Shown: in pieces, positions 35,601-42,714 of the stretch
How positions within the stretch are numbered: the stretch's first letter is position 1
How the letters are laid out: every line of letters begins with the position of its first letter
Assembly (NCBI GenBank): GCA_030867875.1
Contig: JAOWCC010001501.1
Coordinates: 29,470,792-29,534,791, forward strand
From: Actinernus sp. WN-2022
Lineage: Eukaryota > Cnidaria > Anthozoa > Actiniaria > Actinernidae
Reading direction: 5' to 3'
Length of the DNA: 64,000 nt
Notes under the pieces: model-generated
What the model saw: only the letters and a program-made list of their open reading frames with translations
Databases searched by the model: none
What the model was told of the DNA's origin: nothing
Position numbers and translations under genes: made by a program

Positions 35601-38600
35601 TATTGAAATTAATTACAAAGTCCGATGTTGATCGCCGAAGACCGATATTGTGCTCCGAAGTTCAATGTTGATTTACAAAGTCCGATGTTGACTCGTGCGG
35701 TATTAAAATTAATTACGAAGTCCGATGTTGATCGCTGAAGTCCAATGTTGTGTTCCAAAGTTCGAAGTTGATAATTACAAAGTTCGAAGTTGATCGCTGA
35801 AGTCCGATGTTGTGTTTCAAAGTTCGAAGATCGCTGAAGTCCGATGTTGTGTTTCAAAGTTCGAAGTTGATAATTACAAAGTCCGATGTTGATCGCTGAA
35901 GTCCGATGTTGATCACTGAAGTTCGATGTTGTATTCCAAAGTTCGAAGTTGATAATTACAAAGTCCGATGTTGATCGCTAAAGTTGGATGTTGAATGCCA
36001 ACTTCGATTTTTGGCGGGGATTTGACACCATAGTATTGGGGCTGTGGTATAAGTATAGTTTGTATCAGTAATTTGTATGAAATATTTTGACTACCCTGGT
36101 GCAAAACCTGGACAGGATCCTGTAGGATCCTGTAGGATCCTACACAGGGACAGGATCCTGAGCAGGATCCTGAACAGGAACAGGATCCTGAATAGGATCC
36201 TATGTAGGAATAGGATCCTGAATAGGATTCTACACAGGAACATAATCCTGAATAGGATCCTATGTAGGAACATAATCCTGAATAGGATCCTATGTAGGAA
36301 TAGGATCGTGAATAGGATTCTACATAGGAACATAATCCTGAATAGGATCCTACAGTATGTAGGAACATAATCCTGAATAGGATCCTATGTAGGAATAGGA
36401 TCCTGAATAGGATTCTACATAAGGAACATAATCCTGAATAGGATCCTATGTACGAACAGAATCCTGAATAGGATCTTATGTAGGAACAGGATCTTGAATA
36501 AATATGATCCTGAAAAGGATCCTATGTAGGATCCTATGTAGGATCCTATACAGGATCCTGAGTAAGATCCTAGATAGGAACCTCATCTTGAATAGGATCC
36601 TGAAAAGGATCCAACATAGAATCCTATACAGGATCCTGAATAGGATCCTACATAGGAAAGGTATTTTGAATATGATCCTAAAAAGGATCCTACATAGGAT
36701 CCTATACAGGATCCTGAGTAGGATCCTACATAGGAACAGCATCTTAAATAGGATCCTATATCAGGATCCTACATATACATGTAGAAAAATGCAGCTCTTA
36801 ATTGAATAGGATTCTACATAATTTATAAATATGAATAAGAATCCAAGTTGCATCGTATAAGAAATTCTTGAAAAATTATATAATCTTTCTAGGAACAGAA
36901 TCGTTATAAGAATTAACTGAAAAATGTCATGCTCAATTTTTGATGACCCCACCCCTCCAATAATTTCCCCTCTAGCTTACTATGCCCCCCCTAATTTTAT
37001 GCATGAAAATTGGGGACCCACCTCCTTTTTCCACCATCCAGCCCCCCTCCCCCTGTAATTAATGACCAGTTCCTGATGTTAATTGTTGTTGAGAGAATAA
37101 AAAAACTCTAACATTAACAATCTTCTCCTGGTTGTTTTAGACTAAAGATTATGATATTATATACTCACCAATTTGGCTGGCTTGTCCAAAAAGAAAATTC
37201 TCATTGTTTAATTAAGCAAAATATTTTCATCCAGCCCAGGCTTAAAAATGTGCTTTCATTGAGAAATTTGAATATAAACAGGGAAGACACAAAGTTCCAT
37301 TTTAACCACAGGCAGTCCAAGCTATTGATTTAGGAATGTATGGGATTTTTTTAGAAAAAATCTGAAACTGTAGTAAAACAAGAAATGAAGTCATGAAATA
37401 TTACCTGTGTGTTAAGAAGTTGTTCCTGTTCATCACTGTTGTGTTTAATTTTGGTTTGAGGCAATTCTATAAACGTTTTGGCTTGGGCTGCCTGTGCTTC
37501 AACCGAGTGGCCTAGAACCAAGTCTATACCCATATTTGGTAACAGTTGCACATTTCAAATAGCAAGAGGCCATTTTGTTGCTGGAGTTTTAAACTCGCTT
37601 TAATAGAAGGTCATTTCAACAGCATTTCAATGCCAATATTCACCAGATGAAAGATAATAACTGCTCCAAGTGAGAGGCAGTTTCAGTTCTGGAAAGAGAC
37701 TAAGTTGAATTCCTGAAGAAATCTGTGCAGTACTAGGTGAGCGGAAATTTATGAGCAACATGAACAAATTAACGAACCGAACACACTGAAAGTTGCTATC
37801 TATAGCCTATAATAGTTGGAGCCCTGTAGTTAGTGTACTTGAATATATTCCAAGATATGTTTGAAGAAACTATTTATGAAAGCTTCAAGAGCTCAAGTGT
37901 AGTTTATGATTGCAATTGAAATTTCTTCAAGAGTTGAGATGGACTTAGCTTCATTGAGATTCACTGACGTACTAGTATCACTACTAGTAATAATTAATTC
38001 AAACATTTTGCCTTTTTGGAACAACAAAACTCACATGATCATGTCCCGGGTCTTGTTAATCCATTTTCGAATTTTATCATTCTAAAATGTTTGATGTTGG
38101 AGTGCTTCTCAATATACCCTATTCAACACAATCACCCACAAAACCGAAGTCATTTTGGTAGAAACAGAAGTGGGATGTAGAAAAATATTTGTCAGTTTCC
38201 GGTTGGCAAACCGCCACGGGACTTTATACACCACAGTACTCATCTAAAATCGTAATTCTTATTGTGGTTAATTGTTTTTACAGGCTTTGGATTAAAGATG
38301 AAAGACCAACGTTTTTAACCCTTTCAGCCCCAAAAGTGACATCCAAATTCTTTTCTCTATACATTTGGATACATTTTGATCAACTACAAATACTCATGAT
38401 CTGCCTGCTACCTTTGATCACCCTTGGGGCTAAAGGGTTAATTCTTGAAATCATCACCCGGCCAAGTAGTGAGTGAAGATCAGAATCATTTGTTATTAAA
38501 ACTGTATACATGTAGTTTGTAAAACCTATAGCTATATGACGTAATAAACTAAAAGTTAAAAAGTTAGAATGGCATGGAACATTCATTATTAACTCTGTTA

Positions 38601-41600
38601 CTTTTTGCCGAAACCTACATGTAAGGTACATGTAGGTTTTAAAGGGGCTATGTTAAGGTGTTACACCTGTATATATATAGTCATTCTCTTTACAATGTAC
38701 ATACAATTTGTTTGTCATTTTTGCTTTCATTTTAACCACTCCACATACATCTATGTGCAAGGTTCCTCGGTTCATTTCAAAATCTCTGAAAATAACTGTG
38801 CATTCCAAGTACATTCAGTGGTTTTTAGATTTTCTCCAAAATCTAATATTTTTCACAAAAAAAGGACATCATTGCAAATGCCTCTCATGACCACCATGAC
38901 ACAACCCCTTTAAACTCTAACCTTTAGTTTACATAATTATTATTGTTCACATAAAACCATTAGAAGTCTGTACTTATGCAGGTATTATAAATCGATCAGT
39001 TTTAATTTATTTTTGACAGCAATTTGAGCATATTGTTTTAAGAATCTGTCTACACTGTAGTCATTCAAAAGCTCAAATTTCATCTCAGAAGTCACTGAAG
39101 CCCAGTTAAGGTGATGGCATTCCTACATTTTCCATGAGATGCAGTTTTTGTTACATATTAAGTCTCAACTCTGTAATTTTGATTCACTAAGCAATAACTT
39201 CTTTATAGTGTGGCCCAAAGGGAGTCCAATAAAATGTAAGATTTTTAGAGATGAGGTCTTACCCTCTAATTTAGGTGACATTAACTTTGATTAGTAAATA
39301 GTCAGACCATAAAGACTCTTAGACTAGTAGAATATGACATTTTTGAATTGGACTACACATGTATTGTATATTCATGTATAAAGTTGAACTACACGTACAT
39401 GTACAGTTTGTAAATGAATAGTTTTAACTTATTTATTATTAGAAATAGGAGTATTTTACTGTCTGGTGATTGTAATGATACATGTAACTCACTTACATGC
39501 ATGTTTCTATTAATTGAAACTATACATAGAGTTTAAAACAATTACTGTGTTATTTTCATGTTTATATGACAACTACATGTATGGTACAATTTAGGTGTAA
39601 GGATCCTACAGGAATAGCACAGGATCCTACAGGGAATAAGCCCAGGATCCTACAGGGAATAAGCCCAGGATCCTACAGGGAATAAGCCCAGGATCCTACA
39701 GGGAATAAGCCCAGGATCCTACAGGAATAGCCCAGGATCCTACAGGAATAGCCCAGGATCCTACAGGAATAGCCCAGGATCCTTCACAGGATCCTGTTAG
39801 GATCATGTTAGGATCCCAGGATCCTGTAAAAGATCCTGTAGGATCCTGTACAGGATCTTGCTAGGATCCTACAGGATCCTATTTAAGATCTTGGACAGGA
39901 TCCTATGTAGGATCCTGAATAGGATCCTCTAGGATCCTGCCCAGGATCCTGTCCAGGTTTTGCACCAGGGTATAAATCAGAGACTAGTTTCATTCCTCAT
40001 GAGAAAGATAAAACAGTAAATTCCTGGGTAGATCACACATTAGCATATTCAAAATAAAGGGCTGTGTGCAAAAAGGGCGTAAGTGACTCCTGGTCACATT
40101 CTAAATTCTCCTTCAATTTCTTTGTTTTCTAAGGGAGAATTTAGAACGTGATCAAGAATCACTTATGCCCTTTTTGCACACAGCGGCCTTTAAATATAAT
40201 CCTCTATGGTAGGCATAGTTGGCTGGGTCTGTAAGTAGGGACTGCCAACTCTTTTGTAAGTTTTGTACCGTGACGTTAAATTAGGATCATATTGTTTGAC
40301 AGCTCCGCCTCCTAATTGTCCATTTTATTATTCGAGCAGTGCAGTAGCATGACTGAAACCACTAAAACTAGTTCAGAATAAAAGGAGACGATGCTGTATC
40401 ATTCTGTATTCTTTGGTTTACATAATAATTGCAGACTTTGAAAATCACCGTTTCAGAATATTTAAAACAACTGGAATGTTTCGTTGAAATTTATGTCTCG
40501 ACATTTTTAACTTGCCTAAAAAAAATGGGAAGAAATTTCAAGATCAAGAAACAATGCAAAGCGAAGTCGATATGTGCCGCTAATTTAAACAAGAACAGTG
40601 GTATTTGCAACATCAAGTGTCGGACAAACCTGAGAATCCTAGTAGATCGAGAATCCAAACTGATTGTTGTTGATGAACTCGGCGAAATCTTGCACAAAGA
40701 GCATTCACGGTATTGACAGTTTGATGCAAAGTCTAAACCAAGCGTGGAGTGCTTAAGCAATCTGCATGTACATGTAGAATTAAAATGTTTCACTGCCATG
40801 AACAACTTATCTTTACACTCAACTGTAATTATACTGACTCCAGTCATTTTGACGAGCTGCTGACAGACCAATGGTTTGTGCCGTTGCTGGGCTGATGGGG
40901 AATTCGACAGTCAGTACAAAACTTACAAAAGAGTCAGCAGTCCCTACTTACAGACCAGTCGACCCAGCCAACTATGTGTACCATATCTAGCCATTGTTAG
41001 CCATCTGGAACCATGTTTAGCCATTCTAAAAAAATGTGCAGTAGAATTTAAGGGAGTTGCTAGCAGTCTAAGCTACATTTGTAGGCATGGTCAAAAGCGA
41101 TTAATATGTGACGTGATAGTTGTTATCCACAGATGCAAACTATCAGGCGTTATAGTTCACCACAAAATTTTGGCGCGCGCTCATTGGCTAAAAGCGATCA
41201 CGTGACGTGATAGTTGTCGTCCGCGGATGAAAACTATCAGGCGATAGTGCCCGCTGAGAGCGGAAGACGATTTTGTGATTAACAATAACGACAAATAGAC
41301 TGTGTTTGTCTCGGAACTATCGGCTGATAGTTTCCCTTGGAAATTTGATGTTCTTAAAACTAGCATATAAGCCCTCGAACTTCGTTCTCGGGCTTATATT
41401 TGTTTTAAGAACATCAAATTTCCGCGGGCAACTATCAGCCGATAGTTCCTCGACGGACACAGTCTATTTGTATAATAGTGCCCGCTGAGAGTGGAAGATA
41501 ATTTTATGATGAACAATAACAACAAATAGTGTGTGTTTGTCTCGGAACTATTGGCTGATAGTTTCCCTTGGAAATTTGATGTTTTTAAAACTAGCATATA

Positions 41601-42714
41601 AGCCCTTGAACTGCATTCTTTGGCTTACATTTGCTTTATGAACATCAAATTTCCGTGGGCAACTATTAGCTGATAGTTCCTTGATGGACATACTCTATTT
41701 GTAAAATAGAAACCTTGAGCTCACAGTCTAATTAAGTTTAGTAGAAACCTTGAGATTGCACTCTAATTGTTATAAATAGGCAATATAATATATAATACTA
41801 TTTAATAATAGTATGACTGAGATTCATTAACCTGTATGTCATTGGTATTCTTGTCTTCCATTCGTTAAAACTGCCAGACAATAACACTCGACGGCCACCA
41901 TTTTCCCAATGAAACACTGATGGTACTGTCATCTTTTTGGGTGGCTCTGCTTCCACAAGGTCATCATCAAAATCAAAGTCTTTTGGCTCCTTCTTTTCCA
42001 GCTCACGTGCTGAAATCACCAATAAGTTAATTAAAGACAGATTATCATTTGCATGCTTCACAGACTTTTGGTCAAATTCTGTATGAAAACACAGGCAGCC
42101 CAAGCTAATGATTTTGACAAAAATCTGAAACTGTAGTAAAATGGTGAAAAAAGTCATGACAAGTGAAAGTTTTTTGCCCTGGTAACCAATAATAATTATT
42201 GAACAATAATTGTATTGACTCCAAACTCGTGCAACACCATGACATATTTGCACCTTTAATTCACAATAATTCATCAATTCCATTCTATTATTTTATAATT
42301 ATTACTGTTTCACATGCTGCCAAAATGGTACCCATGATTTCCTAGTTCATTCTACATGTGACACCTTGAATAAATTCTGTAGCTCAACATGTGCTGACAG
42401 CTTTTCAGTTTGACAATTAACTTAGTGTTTTTCTTCCCAAGTGTGGCAAGATTTTCTTTGACATTTCGCAATCACTTTTTGCCATTTTCAATAAAGGCAA
42501 ACACTGTTTTGTATTGTTGACTGAGGCCGGCAAAAGGCAATTGCTGAAACCTTGTGACAGAGTTTTAAGTGTGATACCAGAGTGATACCATACCTGCCAG
42601 TGCTTCCTTTGCTTCTTGTTCACTTGGGAATAATTTCTTTCCAGTCTCAAAGTCCAGAGTAGAACTGCATGATTCCGATTTGTTGACATCCCTTCTCCCT
42701 GCTGTGTTCCCCAT
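22967..42714 (-). CDS. PRKAB: AMP-activated protein kinase beta subunit (five of six coding exons)
   Basis: Regulatory and scaffold subunit of the heterotrimeric energy sensor AMPK: it binds glycogen through a CBM48 module and joins the alpha and gamma subunits through its C-terminus. Exons 42594-42714, 41832-42009, 32940-33033, 29914-30034 and 22967-23190 join without phase conflict into 246 codons. With the expected final exon (about 25 residues, ending in a KYVTTLLYKP-type sequence) the length matches the usual 270-272. The start MGNTAG keeps the N-myristoylation glycine. CBM48 lies at about residues 65-140. The final exon was not found between 1 and 22960. Beta-1 and beta-2 cannot be distinguished, as expected for a single invertebrate gene. 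Confidence 0.93.
23369..23595. mobile_element. 227-bp palindromic MITE
   Basis: Arms of about 100 bp: ATTACCGCTGAATGC, GACGCATGTACTCAGG and GCCTCATTCTGAA on the left, with their inverse on the right. Flanked by AAAA/TTTT. Non-autonomous hairpin element in AMPK beta intron 4. Confidence 0.75.
23861..24054 (+). repeat. Dispersed 200-bp repeat, copy 2
   Basis: Direct copy of 18543-18740, with small indels (GGCGGCGTCACTG against GGCGGCCGTCACTG). Confidence 0.75.
24055..24555. other. Noncoding with a weak inverted repeat
   Basis: GC-rich start (CGCGCGGCCGCCCTCC). AGACAGGTCTG near 24201 pairs with CAGACCTGTC near 24390, suggesting a small degenerate element. The open frames on both strands here have no recognisable domain. 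Confidence 0.3.
24556..25050 (+). repeat. SINE interrupted by a TIR element
   Basis: The left part ends TTGCGCCACAATAGCAGTCC at 24604, and the right part resumes after 24972 with AAGCGCATTTGAATATAT and ATAAATGAGTACC. The same parts are nearly contiguous at 49205-49310, showing one SINE family split here. Confidence 0.6.
24613..24966. mobile_element. Foldback MITE nested in SINE (5-bp TSD)
   Basis: Arms of about 150-170 bp: TACAGACAGCCCAAGCT... and ...AGCTTGGGCTGTCTGTGGC, with an inner hairpin centred near 24780. The 5-bp duplication ATCTC lies at 24608-24612 and 24967-24971. The ends match the 55456-57235 element (CAGGCAGCCCAAGCT). Confidence 0.7.
25179..25633. mobile_element. TTAA-flanked foldback element (AGTGCC family)
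   Basis: TTAA at 25175-25178 and 25634-25637. Ends are AGTGCCTATGAAGCTTATT and its inverse. The arms (about 155 bp) include ATCAATTCTACATCAAGTG and ACCTCCTTAACTCAGCG. The terminal AGTGCCTAT matches T2. Related half-copies lie at 29580-29730 and 33472-33625. Confidence 0.8.
25638..26512. other. Noncoding; possible truncated TTAA element
   Basis: Immediately after TTAA (25634-25637) the sequence AGTGACAATGAAATG looks like another element end, but no inverted partner was found. A poly-C/T run lies at 26271-26287. No gene seen. Confidence 0.3.
26513..26735 (+). repeat. 93-bp direct duplication around a (TA)n tract
   Basis: Copies 26513-26605 and 26646-26735 (AAGCGGGGCATCACAGAG, TCACTCCACAAAGGCTGAG, CCATGACCCTTTTATACC) flank TA dinucleotides at about 26615-26643. 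Copies differ at only a few bases. Confidence 0.8.
26737..26900 (-). repeat. Probable LINE 3' end
   Basis: AGTAGTAGAACTTTATTAACG followed by a 3'UTR-like stretch resembles the tails of CR1/L2 elements elsewhere in the window. No coding remains. Confidence 0.35.
28079..29550 (+). repeat. Possible solo LTR
   Basis: Starts TGTCGCGATTAACGAGCC and ends CTCTCGCGAAACA, so it has TG...CA termini with a short imperfect inverted repeat. Within it GATAAAAGG, then GAGTACGAATAAAG, look like promoter and polyadenylation signals. The module GGCGCGGAG...TCGTCTACTC/TCGCCTGCTC...GTACGATCCCGGT occurs at about 29073-29155 and again at 29430-29510. No target duplication and no internal coding region were found, so the call is tentative. 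26900-28078 shows nothing recognisable. Confidence 0.3.
29580..29735 (+). repeat. Half-copy of the AGTGCC foldback family
   Basis: TGTACATGAAGTGGATAGTC and ATATTTCCAATATGCTAATG follow the arm of 25179-25633 with many changes. No inverted partner, so a degraded single arm. Confidence 0.45.
29914..30034 (-). CDS. PRKAB: AMPK beta exon 4 (linker to C-terminal domain)
   Basis: Acceptor TTTCAG, donor GTAAGT, 121 nt, phase 0 to 1. Reads PTTNDNFGGRNNVISVRKTD then MDVFDALDVDANAS. NN and the V-K/R-K-(S/T)-D-(F/M)-VFDAL block are family signatures. The usual leucine before GT/GG (Leu146 in mammals) is phenylalanine here, while the asparagine at Asn150 is kept. Confidence 0.9.
30086..30201. mobile_element. 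116-bp hairpin element
   Basis: Near-perfect palindrome: GCTCTTATGGGTGTTGTTTT and GACTACCTGTGG on the left, CCACAGGTAGCCCAATC to AACACCCATAAGAGC on the right, with a loop of about 12 nt. It starts 52 bases upstream of AMPK beta exon 4, inside intron 3. Confidence 0.75.
30215..30512. mobile_element. TA-flanked MITE
   Basis: TIRs GAGCAGGTTTCAATTG and CAATTGAAACCTGCTC, with TA on both sides, as for Tc1/mariner-type targets. The interior has repeated CCAATCA/GATTGG motifs. Abuts the preceding hairpin element. Confidence 0.7.
30720..31310 (-). repeat. tRNA-headed SINE-like unit, copy 1
   Basis: Contains a tRNA-like region at 31021-31092 (minus strand: TAGTGGACAAGAGC A-box-like, GGTTCGAACTCC B-box). 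Flanks share CTTGATACC, AAACAATACTTGC and CATCAGGGGAT with the adjacent copy 2. Confidence 0.5.
31320..31900 (-). repeat. tRNA-headed SINE-like unit, copy 2
   Basis: Same layout as copy 1 and directly adjacent to it. tRNA-like region 31594-31680 (TAGTGTAGTAGACAAG, GGTTCGAGCC), then AAACAATACTTCC and CACCAGGGGATGAAG. Divergence from copy 1 is considerable. Confidence 0.5.
32280..32360. repeat. Fragment of the AAATGCCCCACC element family
   Basis: Poly-C run, then AAATGCCCCACCATGGGG, the inner end sequence of the TAA-flanked element at 45784-46753. Confidence 0.35.
32373..32505 (-). repeat. LINE 3' tail, uninterrupted copy
   Basis: AATACAATACTTTATTCACAC, then AAATAGGCTAAATATATAAT, GTCTAGCATCTAAATTAACC and GAGTTAGACACTAG. 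The same tail at 54924-55400 is interrupted by a MITE. 32506-32939 shows nothing further. Confidence 0.55.
32940..33033 (-). CDS. PRKAB: AMPK beta exon 3 (CBM48 second half)
   Basis: Acceptor TATACAG before 33033, donor GTAAGT after 32940 (94 nt, phase 2 to 0). Encodes NNEFNAIIELPEGDHEYKF then CVDGRWIHDPNC. The lysine of YKF and tryptophan of GRW match the glycogen-contacting Lys126 and Trp133 of mammalian beta-1. Confidence 0.93.
33128..33440. mobile_element. MITE with CAGTTCAGATGCC-type ends
   Basis: Ends TAGGCCCAGTTCAGATGCC and GGCGTCTGGCTCAGGCCTTA are inverted. The interior repeats ATTTAGTTTGGCACATG in both orientations. Non-autonomous, within AMPK beta intron 2. Confidence 0.5.
34463..34642 (+). 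pseudogene. Helix-turn-helix fragment of a transposase-like protein
   Basis: The plus frame reads TVRRGRPSLEISKDHLLDLL, then EQGRFKVSEVSCILEVGHP and ERSRISVFG. The GRP...ISxxxLxxLLEQGFKVxxIAxxLGVSxRTVxRR pattern is known to me from integrase-core (rve) proteins of fish and invertebrates, which suggests a helix-turn-helix domain fragment. No start, no downstream integrase domain. It stops where nested element B is inserted. Confidence 0.45.
34645..35279. mobile_element. Harbinger-type MITE B nested in A (TAA TSD)
   Basis: TIRs TGCAGGAGTCAACTTAAACC and its inverse, with TAA duplicated at 34642-34644 and 35280-35282, the 3-bp target of PIF/Harbinger elements. A C-rich block and poly-G run (35241-35255) lie inside the ends. 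It contains element C. Confidence 0.8.
34847..34941. mobile_element. hAT-type hairpin MITE C nested in B (8-bp TSD)
   Basis: A 95-bp near-perfect palindrome, AACCCTGCTAGCAGAGGTTC with its inverse. The 8-bp duplication GTACATCC at 34839-34846 and 34942-34949 is typical of hAT elements. Confidence 0.85.
36110..36780. repeat. Left AGGATCCT tandem array of D
   Basis: Irregular repeats such as AATAGGATCCTATGTAGGAA and CATAATCCTGAATAGGATCC. They are open on both strands because of their short period. The resulting (RILxRNR)n and (YSGSCS)n reading frames are not genes. Confidence 0.85.
37308..37503. mobile_element. Small CAGGCAGCCCAAGCT-family element
   Basis: Ends CCACAGGCAGTCCAAGCT and GGCTTGGGCTGCCTGTG. 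The interior AAAAATCTGAAACTGTAGTAA recurs beside CACAGGCAGCCCAAGCT at 42090-42150, so that site holds a second, partial copy. Confidence 0.5.
38319..38437. mobile_element. 119-bp TTAA MITE
   Basis: CCCTTTCAGCCCCAAAAGTGA and TCACCCTTGGGGCTAAAGGG (both read on the plus strand) are inverted, with TTAA at 38315-38318 and 38438-38441. Inside element D. Confidence 0.75.
38643..38909. mobile_element. TTAA MITE, AGGGGCTATG family
   Basis: Ends AGGGGCTATGTTAAGGTG and CACCATGACACAACCCCT, with TTAA at 38639-38642 and 38910-38913. The interior TTTCAAAATCTCTGAAAATAA is shared with the copy at 52353-52636; the end motif recurs at 59254. Inside element D. Confidence 0.7.
39600..39955. repeat. Right AGGATCCT tandem array of D
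   Basis: Regular 24-bp repeats (AGGATCCTACAGGGAATAAG + CCC, four times), then 21-bp repeats (CAGGATCCTACAGGAATAGC, three times), then denser AGGATCCTG motifs. More homogeneous than the left arm, so locally amplified. Confidence 0.85.
40059..40195. mobile_element. 137-bp hairpin MITE E
   Basis: GGCTGTGTGCAAAAAGGGCG and its inverse CCCTTTTTGCACACAGC. Arms of about 55 bp around CCTTCAATTTC. It sits in the remnant arm (40010-40058) of an AGTGCC-family element whose other arm is at 33472-33625. Confidence 0.7.
40211..40990. mobile_element. TIR element G with a small ORF
   Basis: TIRs of about 57 bp: CATAGTTGGCTGGGTCTGTA, GTAGGGACTGCCAACTC and AAGTTTTGTAC, mirrored at 40915-40985. It carries an open frame (40429-40716). 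No clear target duplication. Lies in AMPK beta intron 2. Confidence 0.7.
40429..40716 (+). CDS. Small ORF in element G, zinc-finger-like
   Basis: 95 codons, probably the remnant of an element-encoded protein. The C-terminal half (MGRNFKIKKQCKAKSIC, then GICNIKCRTNLRILVDRES, LGEILHKEHSRY) has two spaced cysteines followed by HxxHxx-type histidines, the layout of FLYWCH/WRKY-like zinc fingers found in Mutator transposases (tentative). The N-terminal half is not recognised. It is the only sizeable frame inside the TIRs, and codon use is not distinctive. It could also be chance. Confidence 0.3.
   Translation: MQTLKITVSEYLKQLECFVEIYVSTFLTCLKKMGRNFKIKKQCKAKSICAANLNKNSGICNIKCRTNLRILVDRESKLIVVDELGEILHKEHSRY
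41245..41700. repeat. Tandem pair of 230-bp palindromic units
   Basis: Two direct copies (about 41245-41479 and 41480-41700), each starting TAGTGCCCGCTGAGAG. Each contains GGAACTATCGGCTGATAGTT, GGAAATTTGATGTTCTT and GCATATAAGCCC and then the inverse, with hairpin centres near 41387 and 41617. The second copy is more diverged. Adjacent to AMPK beta exon 2 on its 3' side in the gene. Confidence 0.75.
41832..42009 (-). CDS. PRKAB: AMPK beta exon 2 (acidic linker and CBM48 first half)
   Basis: Acceptor TTTCAG before 42009, donor GTTAAT after 41832 (178 nt, phase 1 to 2). It encodes a charged linker (ELEKKEPKDFDFDDDL) and the first CBM48 strands, VPSVFHWENGGRRVLLSGSF then NEWKTRIPMTYS. The tryptophan of NEW corresponds to the glycogen-binding Trp100 of mammalian beta-1. 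The final serine, completed across the splice, aligns with Ser108, the autophosphorylation and activator-drug site. Confidence 0.92.
42594..42714 (-). CDS. PRKAB: AMPK beta exon 1 (start, myristoylation signal)
   Basis: ATG at 42714 gives MGNTAGRRDVNKSES and then FETGKKLFPSEQEAKEALA. The donor GTATGG follows at 42593. The exon is 121 nt and ends in phase 1. Gly2 is the conserved myristoylation site and MGNT matches animal beta subunits. An earlier in-frame ATG exists upstream, but this start is the family start. Confidence 0.9.

Larger units (their letters stand above)
33666..36032. mobile_element. Foldback transposon A with minisatellite arms (6-bp TSD)
   Basis: A 2367-bp element with ends TATGGTGTCAAATCCCCGCC and its perfect inverse. 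The 6-bp duplication GTATTG lies at 33660-33665 and 36033-36038. The arms (33666-34056 and 35517-36032) are built of 30-40-bp tandem repeats of CAACATCGGACTTTGTAA/CAACTTCGAACTTTG type in opposite orientation, and differ in copy number. Long TIRs made of tandem repeats resemble foldback and Galileo-type elements. The interior carries a helix-turn-helix fragment and the nested element B. Confidence 0.85.
36092..39972. mobile_element. Foldback element D with AGGATCCT-array arms
   Basis: Outer ends TACCCTGGTGCAAAACCTGG and the exact inverse at 39953-39972, each next to TA. The 36110-36780 arm has about 28 GGATCC sites and the 39600-39955 arm about 20 (hand count), in tandem repeats of about 21, 24 and 30 bp around the self-palindromic octamer AGGATCCT. 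The 2.8-kb interior (36791-39597) has no transposase and only smaller elements. The left end lies 53 bp beyond the TSD of element A. Confidence 0.75.

Noticed and set aside
36077..36809. Long open frames on both strands rich in RILxRN, GSYSGS or LCRILFRI repeats
   Set aside because: They are translations of the AGGATCCT tandem array of element D. Any short-period repeat without stops opens all frames.
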